Of a stretch of 64,000 nucleotides of DNA, positions 44,686-53,675 are shown piece after piece. The position numbers were made by a program, and so were the translations under genes. The notes under the pieces were generated by a model. It worked only from the letters and a program-made list of their open reading frames with translations. It did no database searches and was not told where the DNA came from. The stretch's first letter is position 1. Each line of letters opens with the position of its first letter. Source of the DNA: CAMTWZ01 sp041749075 (GTDB lineage Bacteria > Bacteroidota > Rhodothermia > Balneolales > HLUCCA01); the NCBI GenBank assembly GCA_041749075.1, contig JBGTBY010000031.1, forward strand, positions 1 through 64,000. The letters run 5' to 3'.

Positions 44686-45885
44686 TCAATTTTCCTCGGA
44701 CGGATTGGTGAATGTGGTCGTGATCAGAACCGGTTTGCGGTCGGCAGAAAGATGGTTGAAGAACAATTTCGGGCTAACCGCGCCATTGAATCGGTTGGCA
44801 AGGAAATACAAATCCCCAAGATTCTGATCTGTGGTGATCACGCTGTTGTAATAGGTAGTCATGTTGCTGCGGAAGGTGCCGGCATCCGAGCGGTTGACAA
44901 ACAGGTTCGGGTTGTTGAATATGGCGAAATTCGTCTCATAGTCTTCCAATATGTAGATTGGAATCTGCGCCGGATCGAACCAGGCATGACCCATAGGCAA
45001 TTGCGATTGCATGGTGAGGGTGTCCACATACATCACCAATTCCACTCGGGAAGGGAACCGCGCTCCGATGAAATCTTCCGAAAAGGGGATGTCCAGTATT
45101 CCGACGGTATTGAAATTGTTTTCCACGATGGTTACGTCGTTTGGAAGCACCATGGCGGATGGGGTACGTTGCAGGCTGTTGGCCGTCTGACGGAATGTGA
45201 TCGCGCGTCGTGTCAACGTTGTATCATTTTGCTGCACGAAAATGGCAGAAGTGAGCGCATCGATGGCGATGATCTTATCGGTGTTCACACCACGCACGGC
45301 AAACCCATAGATCGTGTTCAAAAAGGTGGAATCGCGGGACGAACTGCTGTCATTCTTGCGTTCCAAATACCGATTGTACCATCCGGCTGGCAAATTGAAT
45401 TTCACGGAATCTTCATTCGTGACGGTGAACGTGTGAAGAACGGCCAGATCGGTGAGGGGAAGGGAATCGAGCGTCCAAGATTGTGCTCTCCAACGACGTG
45501 TGATCTCAAGCAGTTCATATGTGCTGGTGGATGTGGTGTCGCCAGTGATCCCATCGATGAACAACGTCATCACGAAGGTCGCATTCGCACCGATCGAGTC
45601 GTTTCGGGAGATCAGCGTGGGCTGCATCAATCCGACGGCTTCATATCGTCCAAACAGGGCATGATCGTAGATTCCAGCCGATACAAACGACTGGTTTCCT
45701 GAATAGGCCTTCAGTTGGGTGGTTGAAATGCTGGGCACCGGAATGGTGTCGCGTTTCAGTTGTGGGTATTCCGGGCCGAAGGATCGGCCGACGGAACCGG
45801 GGTTCTCACAATTCTGCAAGACCAGCAAGGAGCCAGTGATGATGAGAAGAATTGAGAAGCGGGAGAAGCGGGATGAAGAAGCCAA
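44686..45885 (-). CDS. DUF4270-like lipoprotein
   Basis: A 399-residue protein with an N-terminal hydrophobic helix followed by LQNCENPG, a likely lipobox, so anchored by lipid. The sequence is beta-rich, with the segments SAGIYDHALFGRYEA and SFNDSIGANATF-like strands usual for a DUF4270-type protein. The main support is the setting: a DUF4270 gene beside a short glycogen-synthase-like gene is a recurring pair in Bacteroidota, and the same order is seen here (19 nt apart). Function of the family is unknown. The assignment to DUF4270 is my judgement without a profile search. Confidence 0.6.
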   Translation of the reverse strand: MASSSRFSRFSILLIITGSLLVLQNCENPGSVGRSFGPEYPQLKRDTIPVPSISTTQLKAYSGNQSFVSAGIYDHALFGRYEAVGLMQPTLISRNDSIGANATFVMTLFIDGITGDTTSTSTYELLEITRRWRAQSWTLDSLPLTDLAVLHTFTVTNEDSVKFNLPAGWYNRYLERKNDSSSSRDSTFLNTIYGFAVRGVNTDKIIAIDALTSAIFVQQNDTTLTRRAITFRQTANSLQRTPSAMVLPNDVTIVENNFNTVGILDIPFSEDFIGARFPSRVELVMYVDTLTMQSQLPMGHAWFDPAQIPIYILEDYETNFAIFNNPNLFVNRSDAGTFRSNMTTYYNSVITTDQNLGDLYFLANRFNGAVSPKLFFNHLSADRKPVLITTTFTNPSEEN

Positions 45886-45904
45886 GCGTATTCGGGATAA
45901 TCAG

Positions 45905-46705
45905 TCAAAGAGCCGCAATTCTGCGATAGTATTCGGCGAATTTTGTGGACACATCGGTAGGAGCGCCCTGGATTTTTTCGAGCGGATAAGTGAGGTCGGG
46001 ATAGAGGTTTTCAGGCTCTCCGGGTTTGATATCGTTTCCCGTCACCACATAATCCGCATAGGCCAAACCGGCACGTAGCGGATCCACTCTGCCATCGGTC
46101 TCGATCGTGCTGCGATCGAAATCGTCCGGTAGATCCAAGTACCGATAAATCTCTTGGTCGAACGTTCCAGGGTTGTACATGCTGTGAAGATTGAAAACGA
46201 CCTTTGTGTTGGCGAAATTGCTCTCGTTCTTGTACGTCGTTTTCACGAGCATGGGCACCAATCCACCGGCCCAATCGTGGCAATGGATGATGTCGGGCAT
46301 CCATCCAAGACGCTTCACCGTCTCCAAGATGCCTTTGTTGTAAAAGGCAAGGCGGGCGTCATTGTCAGCATAAAAGGCATTTGTTTTAGGATCGTGAAAC
46401 AGAGCCTTGCGCTTGTAATAGGTGTCGTTGTCCAAAAAGTACACCTGAAGCTTCGCGTTGGGGATGCTGGCGACCTTGATCTTCAGCGACTCCACGGTTC
46501 CTTCCATGTTCACTTCGATACCAGCCAAACGGATCACTTCGTGCAAGCGGTTGCGGCGATCGTTGATCGAACCGTATTTGGGTAGCAAGATCCGGATTTC
46601 AAATCCTTTGTCTTGCAAGGATGCTGGCAAAAACCGCAGAAGGTCTGCGGTATTGGTCATCTTTGCAAATGGGGAAATTTCGGCTGCAGCGTAAAGTATT
46701 TTCAT
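45905..46705 (-). CDS. Short glycogen/starch-synthase-like protein (GT5 N-terminal domain only)
   Basis: A 266-residue protein that covers only the N-terminal Rossmann-like half of glycogen synthase (about 480 residues normally). Landmarks are MKILYAAAEISPFAK at the start, NRLHEVIRL, VYFLDND, IIHCHDWAGGLVP and VVFNLHS. The ADP-glucose KxGGL motif (Lys15 onward) reads K-M-T-N-T, and the whole C-terminal nucleotide-binding domain is missing. The DNA is intact, with no frameshift and a downstream gene 19 nt away. This short form is known in Bacteroidota. It probably cannot polymerise glucan alone. It follows malQ and glgB, so a role linked to glucan metabolism is plausible. Confidence 0.82.
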   Translation of the reverse strand: MKILYAAAEISPFAKMTNTADLLRFLPASLQDKGFEIRILLPKYGSINDRRNRLHEVIRLAGIEVNMEGTVESLKIKVASIPNAKLQVYFLDNDTYYKRKALFHDPKTNAFYADNDARLAFYNKGILETVKRLGWMPDIIHCHDWAGGLVPMLVKTTYKNESNFANTKVVFNLHSMYNPGTFDQEIYRYLDLPDDFDRSTIETDGRVDPLRAGLAYADYVVTGNDIKPGEPENLYPDLTYPLEKIQGAPTDVSTKFAEYYRRIAAL

Positions 46706-46769
46706 GTCGACAAAGGGTTTTAACCTTTAAAAATAAGACTTTTCGCTGTTTTTTTTATTACCGAATCAC

Positions 46770-48317
46770 TCATGCCTCTTCAGCATGGATATTCACGAGG
46801 TTCGAATCGGTCATGTTCAACCGTGGATTTCGGTTGGAGATGCCAACCAGATAGCGCAAATAGTCCCCATCCGCCTGATTGAGCATCTCAGGAGTGTATC
46901 GCCATAGCCAATTGTTGGAAGTGGTGCCCGGAAAATTCATCCGGTGTTCGGTTCCCAACCCCATCAGATCCTGCAATGGAAAGATGGCTTGGTCGGCCAC
47001 ACTCATCATTCCGGCACGGATCAGCTCCCAATGGATTGCATTGCCATCGCTGCGTGTGTACTCGCGGGCGCGGTGACGCTCCGCATCCGGCGCAGACTCA
47101 TACCAGCCAATCGTGGTGTCGTTGTCGTGGGTTCCGGTATAGACCACACAATTCGCTGTGGTATAGTTATGCGGGAGGAAAGCGTTCGCCTGATTGTCGG
47201 TGAAGGAAAATTGAAGAATTTTCATGCCCGGAAAGTGGAAGGAGTCGCGCAGATCCACTACGGATGGTGTGATCACGCCCAAATCTTCAGCGATGATGGG
47301 CACGTCGCCCAGTTGGGTACGGATCGTCTCGAACAAGTCTTTCCCCGGACCTTTCACCCAGCGGCCGTATTCAGCCGTTTTGGCGCTCGCATCCACTTCC
47401 CAATAGGCGTCGAATCCACGGAAATGATCCACACGGATCAGATCGAACATCCGGAACATCTGTTTGAAGCGCTCCATCCACCAAGAATAGCCATCTTTGG
47501 CCATCACCTTCCATTTGTACAGCGGGTTTCCCCACAATTGACCTGTAGCCGAGAAATAATCCGGCGGCACGCCCGCTACTTTGATGCGGTTTCCCTTGGC
47601 GTCGACTTCGAAATACTGCGGGTTCGACCACACGTCGCTGCTATTGTGATCCACGAAAATCGGAATATCGCCTACAACCCGGATGCCACGCTCGTTCGCA
47701 TACGATTTGAGCGCCATCCATTGATTGAAGAACTCATACTGAAGGAAATAATGCAGATCGATTTCGTTTTTAAGGCGCTTACGAGCCTCGGTCATCGCTT
47801 TTGGTTTGCGCTGCGCAAGACCCGCATCCCACGTATTCCAAGATTGGCGTCCGTTTTCGATAGACAGCGCCATGAACAGCACATACTCATCAATCCAGTA
47901 CGCGTTGTCTTTGCGGAAGGAATCGTATCCGACTTTGATGCCGGCATCATCGGACGCATGAAATCGTGCCGCGGCTTTTGCGAATAGGGCATCTTTGATG
48001 ACAAATGCCGCATCATAATCGGCTTTGGTGCCGGATGGGAGCTTCGCAGCATCCGCTTCCGCCCGACTCAGCAATCCTTTTTGAACCAACACATCCGGAC
48101 TGATCAAATAGGTATTTCCAGCAAATGCGGAATAACTCGCGTAGGGGGAATTGCCATATCCCGTCGGTCCCAATGGAAGAATCTGCCAAATCGATTGATG
48201 AGTGCTCTCAAGAAACTGGATGAATGTGTAGGCGGATGGTCCTAAATCACCGATTCCATATTGGGATGGAAAGGATGTGGGGTGGACTAGAACCCCACTG
48301 GAACGCTGGAAACGCAT
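46770..48317 (-). CDS. malQ: 4-alpha-glucanotransferase (GH77 amylomaltase)
   Basis: A 515-residue GH77 enzyme of usual size. The N-terminal SSGVLVHPTSFPSQYGIGDLG and LPLGPTGYGNSPY blocks are diagnostic. Catalytic residues are Asp297 (RVDHFRG), Glu344 (IIAEDLG) and Asp398 (THDND). It transfers alpha-1,4-glucan segments, remodelling maltodextrins in the cytoplasm. It starts 4 nt after glgB and lies 64 nt before the glycogen-synthase-like gene. Confidence 0.95.
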   Translation of the reverse strand: MRFQRSSGVLVHPTSFPSQYGIGDLGPSAYTFIQFLESTHQSIWQILPLGPTGYGNSPYASYSAFAGNTYLISPDVLVQKGLLSRAEADAAKLPSGTKADYDAAFVIKDALFAKAAARFHASDDAGIKVGYDSFRKDNAYWIDEYVLFMALSIENGRQSWNTWDAGLAQRKPKAMTEARKRLKNEIDLHYFLQYEFFNQWMALKSYANERGIRVVGDIPIFVDHNSSDVWSNPQYFEVDAKGNRIKVAGVPPDYFSATGQLWGNPLYKWKVMAKDGYSWWMERFKQMFRMFDLIRVDHFRGFDAYWEVDASAKTAEYGRWVKGPGKDLFETIRTQLGDVPIIAEDLGVITPSVVDLRDSFHFPGMKILQFSFTDNQANAFLPHNYTTANCVVYTGTHDNDTTIGWYESAPDAERHRAREYTRSDGNAIHWELIRAGMMSVADQAIFPLQDLMGLGTEHRMNFPGTTSNNWLWRYTPEMLNQADGDYLRYLVGISNRNPRLNMTDSNLVNIHAEEA

Positions 48318-48321
48318 AATG

Positions 48322-50529
48322 TCAGGCTTTTTTAGGCTTCAGATAGATGGCACCGAGTGGAGGAACCGAAACTGAGACGTGAGCCGGAAATCCATGCCAT
48401 TCTCCTGGATGCGCTTGCAAGGCAGGCAGTCCAACGTTGCTCCCTCCGTAATAATGCGAGTCGCTGTTGAAGATGATGTCATAGGTACCGGGCTCAGGAA
48501 CACCGATCGTGTAGGCTTCCCTCACCACGGGGGTAAAGTTAAACAGACAAACGATGTAATCAGATGGATCTTCTGCAAATCGCACAAAACTGATGGTGCT
48601 ATTTTCATAATCAGACGGATTGATCCATTTGAATCCTTTCCAATCGAAATCCACTTCATGCAAGGCTTTTTCGCGACCATAAAGACCGTTCAAATCTTTG
48701 ACCAAACTGGTGATGCCCCGATGCGACTCGAAGTCCAATAGCGACCAATCCAATTCCTTCTGGCTGTTCCATTCGCTCCATTGACCGAACTCGCTTCCCA
48801 TGAAGCCCAATTTCTTACCTGGATGCGCATACATGTAGCTATACAAGAGCCTCAGGTTGGCGAATTTTTGCCACAGGTCGCCGGGCATCTTGTCGAGCAT
48901 GGAGCGCTTGAGATGCACCACTTCATCATGTGAAAACGGAAGCACGAAATTCTCGCTAAACGCATAGATCATCGAAAACGTAAGCTGATTGTGATGATAG
49001 CGACGGAACAGCGGATCCACCTCGATGTATTTCAGGGTGTCGTTCATCCAACCCATGTTCCATTTGTAATCGAAGCCAAGTCCGCCCAAGTACGTCGGAC
49101 GCGATACCATCGGCCAGCTCGTCGATTCTTCGGCCATCGTCATCACACCCGTGAAACGGTCATGCACCACTTCATTGAACCGCTTGATGAATTGAATGGC
49201 TTCGAGGTTTTCGCGGCCACCATATTTATTTGGCACCCATTCACCTTCGTTGCGCGAGTAATCGAGATACAGCATGGATGCGACCGCATCCACACGCAAT
49301 CCATCGATATGGAACCGATCGAGCCAATACACCGCGTTCGAGATGAGGAAGTTCATCACCTCACTGCGACCGAAGTTGAAAATGTTCGTGCCCCAATCTT
49401 TGTGCTCGCCTTGCCGCGGATCGGCATGCTCGTAAAAATGCGTTCCGTCGAAAAAGCGCAACCCGTGATCGTCTTTGGTGAAGTGGGCCGGCACCCAATC
49501 CACGATCACACCGATGCCGTTGCGATGGCATTCATCCACAAAAAACATGAAATCATCCGGTGTGCCGAAGCGGCTGGTTGGTGCGAAATAACCGGTCACC
49601 TGATAACCCCACGACGGATCGTATGGATGTTCGGCTACGGGCAGCAACTCGATGTGCGTGAACCCGAGTTCCTTCACATAACCGACCAATTGCTCCGCCG
49701 CGTCGCGATAGGTCAGGAATTGGCTTTTGTCCTCACCCTTCTTGCGCCACGATCCGAGGTGGATTTCATAAATGGAAACGGGTTCATTGAAGCGGGATGT
49801 GCGCTTTTTCATCCACTTTGCGTCTTTCCACTTGTATTGCTCGGTATTGTAGACGATGGATGCGGTGCCAGGACGCAATTCAGCGAATGTGGCGTACGGA
49901 TCAGCTTTCGTCATCGGTAAGTTGCCGGTATGCGTGGCGATCTCGAATTTATAGGCTGCACCTTGCGTCACGCCCGGCACGAAAATCTCCCATATCCCTT
50001 GGTTGAAATGACGGCGCATCACATGCACGCGCCCGTCCCAGCCATTGAACGCGCCTACGACGCTCACGCGCTTCGCTGCCGGAGCGCAAACCACGAAACG
50101 AGTTCCAGAAACCCCATCCAATTCCATCAGATGAGCACCCATGAACGTATGGGCATCGTGATGATTGCCTTCACCCCATAGTTGAAGATCGAAATCGGTG
50201 ATGGTGCTTCCGAATGAATAGGGGTCGGATTGAGACTTCACATCTCCCGAACCGGTCATAATCGAGTAGGTGTAAGGAAAGGCCTTTTTGAGGGATGGAA
50301 TCACCGCTTCATACAATCCGGCATCGTGGATGCGGGTCATCTCGATGGTTTTATCTGTTCCGGAGTGGACGATGGCTACGGAGGTCACATATGGAATGAA
50401 AGTGCGGACCACCAAACCCGATTTCCCACCTTCCGAAAACGTGTGCATGCCGAGTACGGCGAACGGATTGTCGTGCAGACCTCGCACAATCGCATCTATT
50501 TGATCAGAATCTAAATGGAATGACTTCAT
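48322..50529 (-). CDS. glgB: 1,4-alpha-glucan branching enzyme
   Basis: A 735-residue protein of GH13 subfamily 9 layout. An N-terminal beta-sandwich region comes first, then a CBM48 module, and the catalytic barrel carries HIDGLRVDAVASM (nucleophile Asp near 414), MAEESTSWP (acid/base Glu near 465) and PFSHDEVVH (Asp near 534). A beta-sandwich follows at the C-terminus. It makes alpha-1,6 branches in glycogen. It heads the run glgB-malQ-glgA-like. It shares a 28-nt divergent spacer (50530-50557) with the LolC/E-type permease gene. Confidence 0.95.
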   Translation of the reverse strand: MKSFHLDSDQIDAIVRGLHDNPFAVLGMHTFSEGGKSGLVVRTFIPYVTSVAIVHSGTDKTIEMTRIHDAGLYEAVIPSLKKAFPYTYSIMTGSGDVKSQSDPYSFGSTITDFDLQLWGEGNHHDAHTFMGAHLMELDGVSGTRFVVCAPAAKRVSVVGAFNGWDGRVHVMRRHFNQGIWEIFVPGVTQGAAYKFEIATHTGNLPMTKADPYATFAELRPGTASIVYNTEQYKWKDAKWMKKRTSRFNEPVSIYEIHLGSWRKKGEDKSQFLTYRDAAEQLVGYVKELGFTHIELLPVAEHPYDPSWGYQVTGYFAPTSRFGTPDDFMFFVDECHRNGIGVIVDWVPAHFTKDDHGLRFFDGTHFYEHADPRQGEHKDWGTNIFNFGRSEVMNFLISNAVYWLDRFHIDGLRVDAVASMLYLDYSRNEGEWVPNKYGGRENLEAIQFIKRFNEVVHDRFTGVMTMAEESTSWPMVSRPTYLGGLGFDYKWNMGWMNDTLKYIEVDPLFRRYHHNQLTFSMIYAFSENFVLPFSHDEVVHLKRSMLDKMPGDLWQKFANLRLLYSYMYAHPGKKLGFMGSEFGQWSEWNSQKELDWSLLDFESHRGITSLVKDLNGLYGREKALHEVDFDWKGFKWINPSDYENSTISFVRFAEDPSDYIVCLFNFTPVVREAYTIGVPEPGTYDIIFNSDSHYYGGSNVGLPALQAHPGEWHGFPAHVSVSVPPLGAIYLKPKKA

Positions 50530-50557
50530 AACCTAGCGAATATAGTATTTTTGGCAG

Positions 50558-51790
50558 GTGAACCCGATACAACGAATCGCGACCCGATACCTGTTTTCCC
50601 GCCAGCAATTCACGCTGGTTGGGGCATTGACTTTGATCAGCATTTCCGGCGTCACCATCGGCACCGCGCTGCTGATCATCGTGTTGTCGGTATTCAATGG
50701 GTTCTTCGATCTCATCATGGGCTTGCTTCGTTCATACGACCCCGATATCCGCATCGAATCGGCTGAAGGGGCGACGTTCACCTGGTCCGACTCGACGCTT
50801 CAGAATCTGAGGGATATCCCCGAAGTTCGCATCGTTTCGCCGTTTCTGGAGGGCAAAGCTATGCTGGCTTACCAGGGTGGTCGAGACAAGGTAGTGATTG
50901 TAAGGGGCATTGTACCACAGACCTTTTTCCAGATGGTGGAGGTGGATGCCGAACCGACCCAATCGGTATTGGATCTGGCTGTGAGGAACCGGATGCCCGG
51001 TGTTCTGATCGGCGATCAACTTCGCGGACAGTTAAATCTAGGTATTGGCGATCAGGTTTCGTTGCTCAGCGCAGTGGGCGTTCAGCGAAGCCTCACATCC
51101 TTCACCGGTCCGCGCTATTACACGTTCGACATCCGTGGCTTTTTCTATTTGCAACAATTGTTCGAAGGTTCGATCGCGTTCGTTGAGTTGGAAGCGGCCC
51201 AGCGCTTGTTCCTGCAACGGGACCAACTATCGGGCATCGAAATCTCATTAAAAGATCCCGATACCGCATTCGATGTGCGAGATCGGATTCAAACCAAGCT
51301 TGGACCGAGTTACGTTGTGAATACCTGGTACGACTTGCAGAAAAACCTCTATGATGTGATGTACCTCGAAAAGTGGGTGGCCTATTTCATCCTGATGCTC
51401 ATCGTGATCGTGGCTATTTTGAACATTATCGGGTCGATGACGATGATCGTGATCCAAAAACGTCGTGATATCGGCGCGTTGATGGCGATGGGCTATACGA
51501 CATCCCACATCCGCTACATCTTCCTCACACAAGGCGTGATGATCGGGATGATCGGATGCGTGTTGGGCGGAAGTATCGGGCTCTCGCTGTCGTGGCTACA
51601 AAAAACGTATGGACTTGTAAAGTTGGCCGGAGCGGAAAATTTCATCATTCAAGCGTATCCGATTTCCATCCAACCGCTGGATGTGATCAGTGTCTTGTTC
51701 GTGAGCCTGTTCTTATGCATCGGTGCGAGCGCCTGGCCCGCCAGCGAAGCCGCGAAAGTGCTTCCAGCGGATGCGGTGAGGAATGAATAA
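50558..51790 (+). CDS. LolC/LolE-family (FtsX-like) ABC transporter permease
   Basis: A 410-residue inner-membrane protein. One helix at the N-terminus (about 19-48), a large periplasmic domain (about 50-270, with ISPFLEGKAML-like strands and GDQVSLLS) and three C-terminal helices (about 278-300, 325-350, 375-395) match the MacB/LolCE topology. The YLFSRQQFTLVG beginning and SVFNGFFDLIM helix resemble LolC/E, which extract lipoproteins from the inner membrane. It starts with GTG at 50558; no ATG lies near. The partner ATPase LolD is not adjacent, so lipoprotein export is likely but not proven. Confidence 0.83.
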   Translation: MNPIQRIATRYLFSRQQFTLVGALTLISISGVTIGTALLIIVLSVFNGFFDLIMGLLRSYDPDIRIESAEGATFTWSDSTLQNLRDIPEVRIVSPFLEGKAMLAYQGGRDKVVIVRGIVPQTFFQMVEVDAEPTQSVLDLAVRNRMPGVLIGDQLRGQLNLGIGDQVSLLSAVGVQRSLTSFTGPRYYTFDIRGFFYLQQLFEGSIAFVELEAAQRLFLQRDQLSGIEISLKDPDTAFDVRDRIQTKLGPSYVVNTWYDLQKNLYDVMYLEKWVAYFILMLIVIVAILNIIGSMTMIVIQKRRDIGALMAMGYTTSHIRYIFLTQGVMIGMIGCVLGGSIGLSLSWLQKTYGLVKLAGAENFIIQAYPISIQPLDVISVLFVSLFLCIGASAWPASEAAKVLPADAVRNE

Positions 51791-51794
51791 GGAA

Positions 51795-51886
51795 AATTTT
51801 AAATTTTAAAGTATTCAATTTTAAATGTAGAGGCTTTAATCATGTATAATCAAGCACTTAACATTTAAAATTTATCATTTAAAATT
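51795..51886. repeat. AT-rich intergenic repeat cluster with inverted copies
   Basis: AATTTTAAA occurs at 51795-51803, 51802-51810 and 51817-51825, with inverted copies TTTAAAATT at 51864-51872 and 51878-51886. The perfect 12-bp pair is AATTTTAAATGT (51817-51828) and ACATTTAAAATT (51861-51872), with a 32-nt loop. It fills the gap between convergent ftsX-like and Mur ligase genes, so a two-way terminator is possible. Confidence 0.6.
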
Positions 51887-51887
51887 A

Positions 51888-53519
51888 TCAATACAGATCC
51901 GGCAAATCATTCTCATACAGCACCACATCCCCGTCTTGCAGATAGCCGCGTAAGAACTCATTCGCGGTGAAGAGGGTCGCTTCCACGCGAACGTTCTCCA
52001 TCGAATAGCCAGTCGATAGCACGCCTTCCAAAATCGGTTTGCTGCGTTCTGCGCCCACGAGAATCACCAGATCCAAGGCTGCGTTTCCGATCACCTCGCC
52101 AAATCGACGGTTCTCGGCTTCTTCAATGTCGCCGAGTTCGACCATGCCCGGGGTGACGATGATGCGGCGTCCGGTGTTGAACTGAGCCAGTACCTCTACG
52201 GCGTTCGCGGCACCTACCGGATTCGAATTGAACGCGTCATCAATCATCACCGCATTTCCGATGCGTTTCAGCTCCAATCGATGCTCTACCGGTTCGATGC
52301 GGGATGCGGCTAAGGCCATGGTCTGCAACCGCAATCCGAAATGCAAGCCGACACCGAATCCGATCAGGATGTTATGAACATTATGCGCCCCAAGGAGTTT
52401 TGTAGATACTTCGGCTCGCTCCACTCCATCCAGAACCGCTGTAAAATGACATCCGGATGCGTCGTATCGGATGTGTTCGGCTTGGAGCCGGCCGGAGTGC
52501 AAGCCCACGGGTATCACCGAAATATCGTTGCGAGTCACTTGCGACATCACCCGATGATCGTCGCTGTTTACCACCGCAGTGCCGTTTTGGGGCAGATGAC
52601 GAATGATCGCGCCCTTGGTATGCGCCACGTTCTCCACCGATCCGAAGGTCTCCATATGCGCCAGACCCACATTCGTGAACACGCTCACGTCCGGACGGGC
52701 GATCTCGCACAGCTCATCGATATTGCCCGCATACCTCGCGCCCATCTCGAGAATCAGAATCTGATGCGAGGCATCGAGATCGTTATTGATCACCATCGTG
52801 ATGCCCATCGGAGTATTGTAACTGCCCGGCGTGAAGCACACATTGTACCGCTCCGCGAGCAAGGTTTTGATCACGAATTTGGTGGATGTTTTTCCATAAC
52901 TGCCCGTGATCGCCACGATCTTGAGATCGGGCATCGTGGCCAGTTTTTCTTTCGCTTTGCGGATGAAGCCTTTTTGGATGAGGCTCTCCACCGGCTTCAT
53001 CACCCATCCCGCTACAAACAGAAAAAACGGTTGAAGCAGCGATGCCGAAGCCAGTAGAAATGCCAAGATGTACGGATCCGGGAAGGCGGATGGAATCCGG
53101 TTTACCGTGATGAACGCCAGTACGGGCAATGCGGCGAACAGTAGGAGCGCAGGAATCAGGAGGCGCTTCACGCGAGCCGTGAAGGACAGTGGTTTTTTGG
53201 GTCGCGCCGTGTAGACCGAAATCGGTCCGAACCAGACGATCGCGAATAAGGACAGGATCCACACCGAAGAGGTTTCATTCAAGGTGGTTCTGCCTAGGAA
53301 CATCATCGCCAGCAAGACCACATTGTAGAGCGCGAACGTGGGGGTAAGCACATACTCATTCCAATTCTGCTTGAGCCAGCTCCAGTACTCATTCAGTTTG
53401 TAGCCACTTTGCTGAAAACGATGCAAGAAAAAACGTCCGCGATAGAGCCCATGGCGGATCAAAACCAACGCCATGAGCCATATCATGCCATGGACGATGA
53501 GTAGGTAGGTAGTGTACAT
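51888..53519 (-). CDS. Mur ligase (MurF-like) fused to an N-terminal membrane domain
   Basis: A 543-residue protein. Residues 1-170 hold about five predicted membrane helices (near 5-22, 62-78, 86-104, 120-139, 148-170), in place of the usual MurF substrate-recognition domain. The Mur ligase ATPase starts near 198 with ITGSYGKTST (P-loop), then PGSYNTPMGITM, EMGARYAGNIDELC and TNVGLAHMETFGS, and a C-terminal domain with VMIDDAFNSNPVGA. These blocks fit MurF, which adds D-Ala-D-Ala to UDP-MurNAc-tripeptide, but a different ligase activity is possible. The start is the ATG at 53519, divergent from the nucleotidyltransferase gene across a repeat-rich spacer. Confidence 0.8.
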   Translation of the reverse strand: MYTTYLLIVHGMIWLMALVLIRHGLYRGRFFLHRFQQSGYKLNEYWSWLKQNWNEYVLTPTFALYNVVLLAMMFLGRTTLNETSSVWILSLFAIVWFGPISVYTARPKKPLSFTARVKRLLIPALLLFAALPVLAFITVNRIPSAFPDPYILAFLLASASLLQPFFLFVAGWVMKPVESLIQKGFIRKAKEKLATMPDLKIVAITGSYGKTSTKFVIKTLLAERYNVCFTPGSYNTPMGITMVINNDLDASHQILILEMGARYAGNIDELCEIARPDVSVFTNVGLAHMETFGSVENVAHTKGAIIRHLPQNGTAVVNSDDHRVMSQVTRNDISVIPVGLHSGRLQAEHIRYDASGCHFTAVLDGVERAEVSTKLLGAHNVHNILIGFGVGLHFGLRLQTMALAASRIEPVEHRLELKRIGNAVMIDDAFNSNPVGAANAVEVLAQFNTGRRIIVTPGMVELGDIEEAENRRFGEVIGNAALDLVILVGAERSKPILEGVLSTGYSMENVRVEATLFTANEFLRGYLQDGDVVLYENDLPDLY

Positions 53520-53534
53520 GGGGGAAAATACGGA

Positions 53535-53675
53535 TTAAAGAAGCTGGATGCGGGACGCTTGATGCTAGATGCGGGAAGCCAGATGCTGGATGCGGGAAGA
53601 ATAGGTTTCACAACTTATGCGTAACTTTTCGACGAATAATCATCCAGCATTCATCATCCAGCATCCCGCTTCTTT
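53535..53675. repeat. 21-bp tandem repeats with long inverted arms in a divergent spacer
   Basis: Three units of exactly 21 bp each end in GATGCGGGA (53535-53555, 53556-53576, 53577-53597). On the right, TCATCCAGCAT occurs at 53640-53650 and 53654-53664. ATGCTGGATG (53583-53592) is a perfect inverse of CATCCAGCAT at 53641-53650 and 53655-53664, and AAAGAAGC (53537-53544) of GCTTCTTT (53668-53675). The block ends at the start codon of the nucleotidyltransferase gene and fills the Mur ligase/nucleotidyltransferase spacer. Confidence 0.75.

Noticed and set aside
44641..45702. 353-codon plus-strand frame opposite the DUF4270-like gene
   Set aside because: No family motif or signal; the minus gene fits the operon spacing.
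46706..46769. Possible terminator between malQ and the glycogen-synthase-like gene
   Set aside because: Only a weak bulged AAAGG/CCTTT hairpin without a T-run in the correct direction.
46944..49920. Plus-strand frames opposite malQ and glgB (347 and 309 codons)
   Set aside because: His/Arg-rich composition typical of antisense reading; the minus genes have full catalytic motifs.
50546..50553. TATTTTTG as a promoter of the LolC/E-type gene
   Set aside because: The predicted start site would fall at or after the GTG start codon, and no -33 element is visible.
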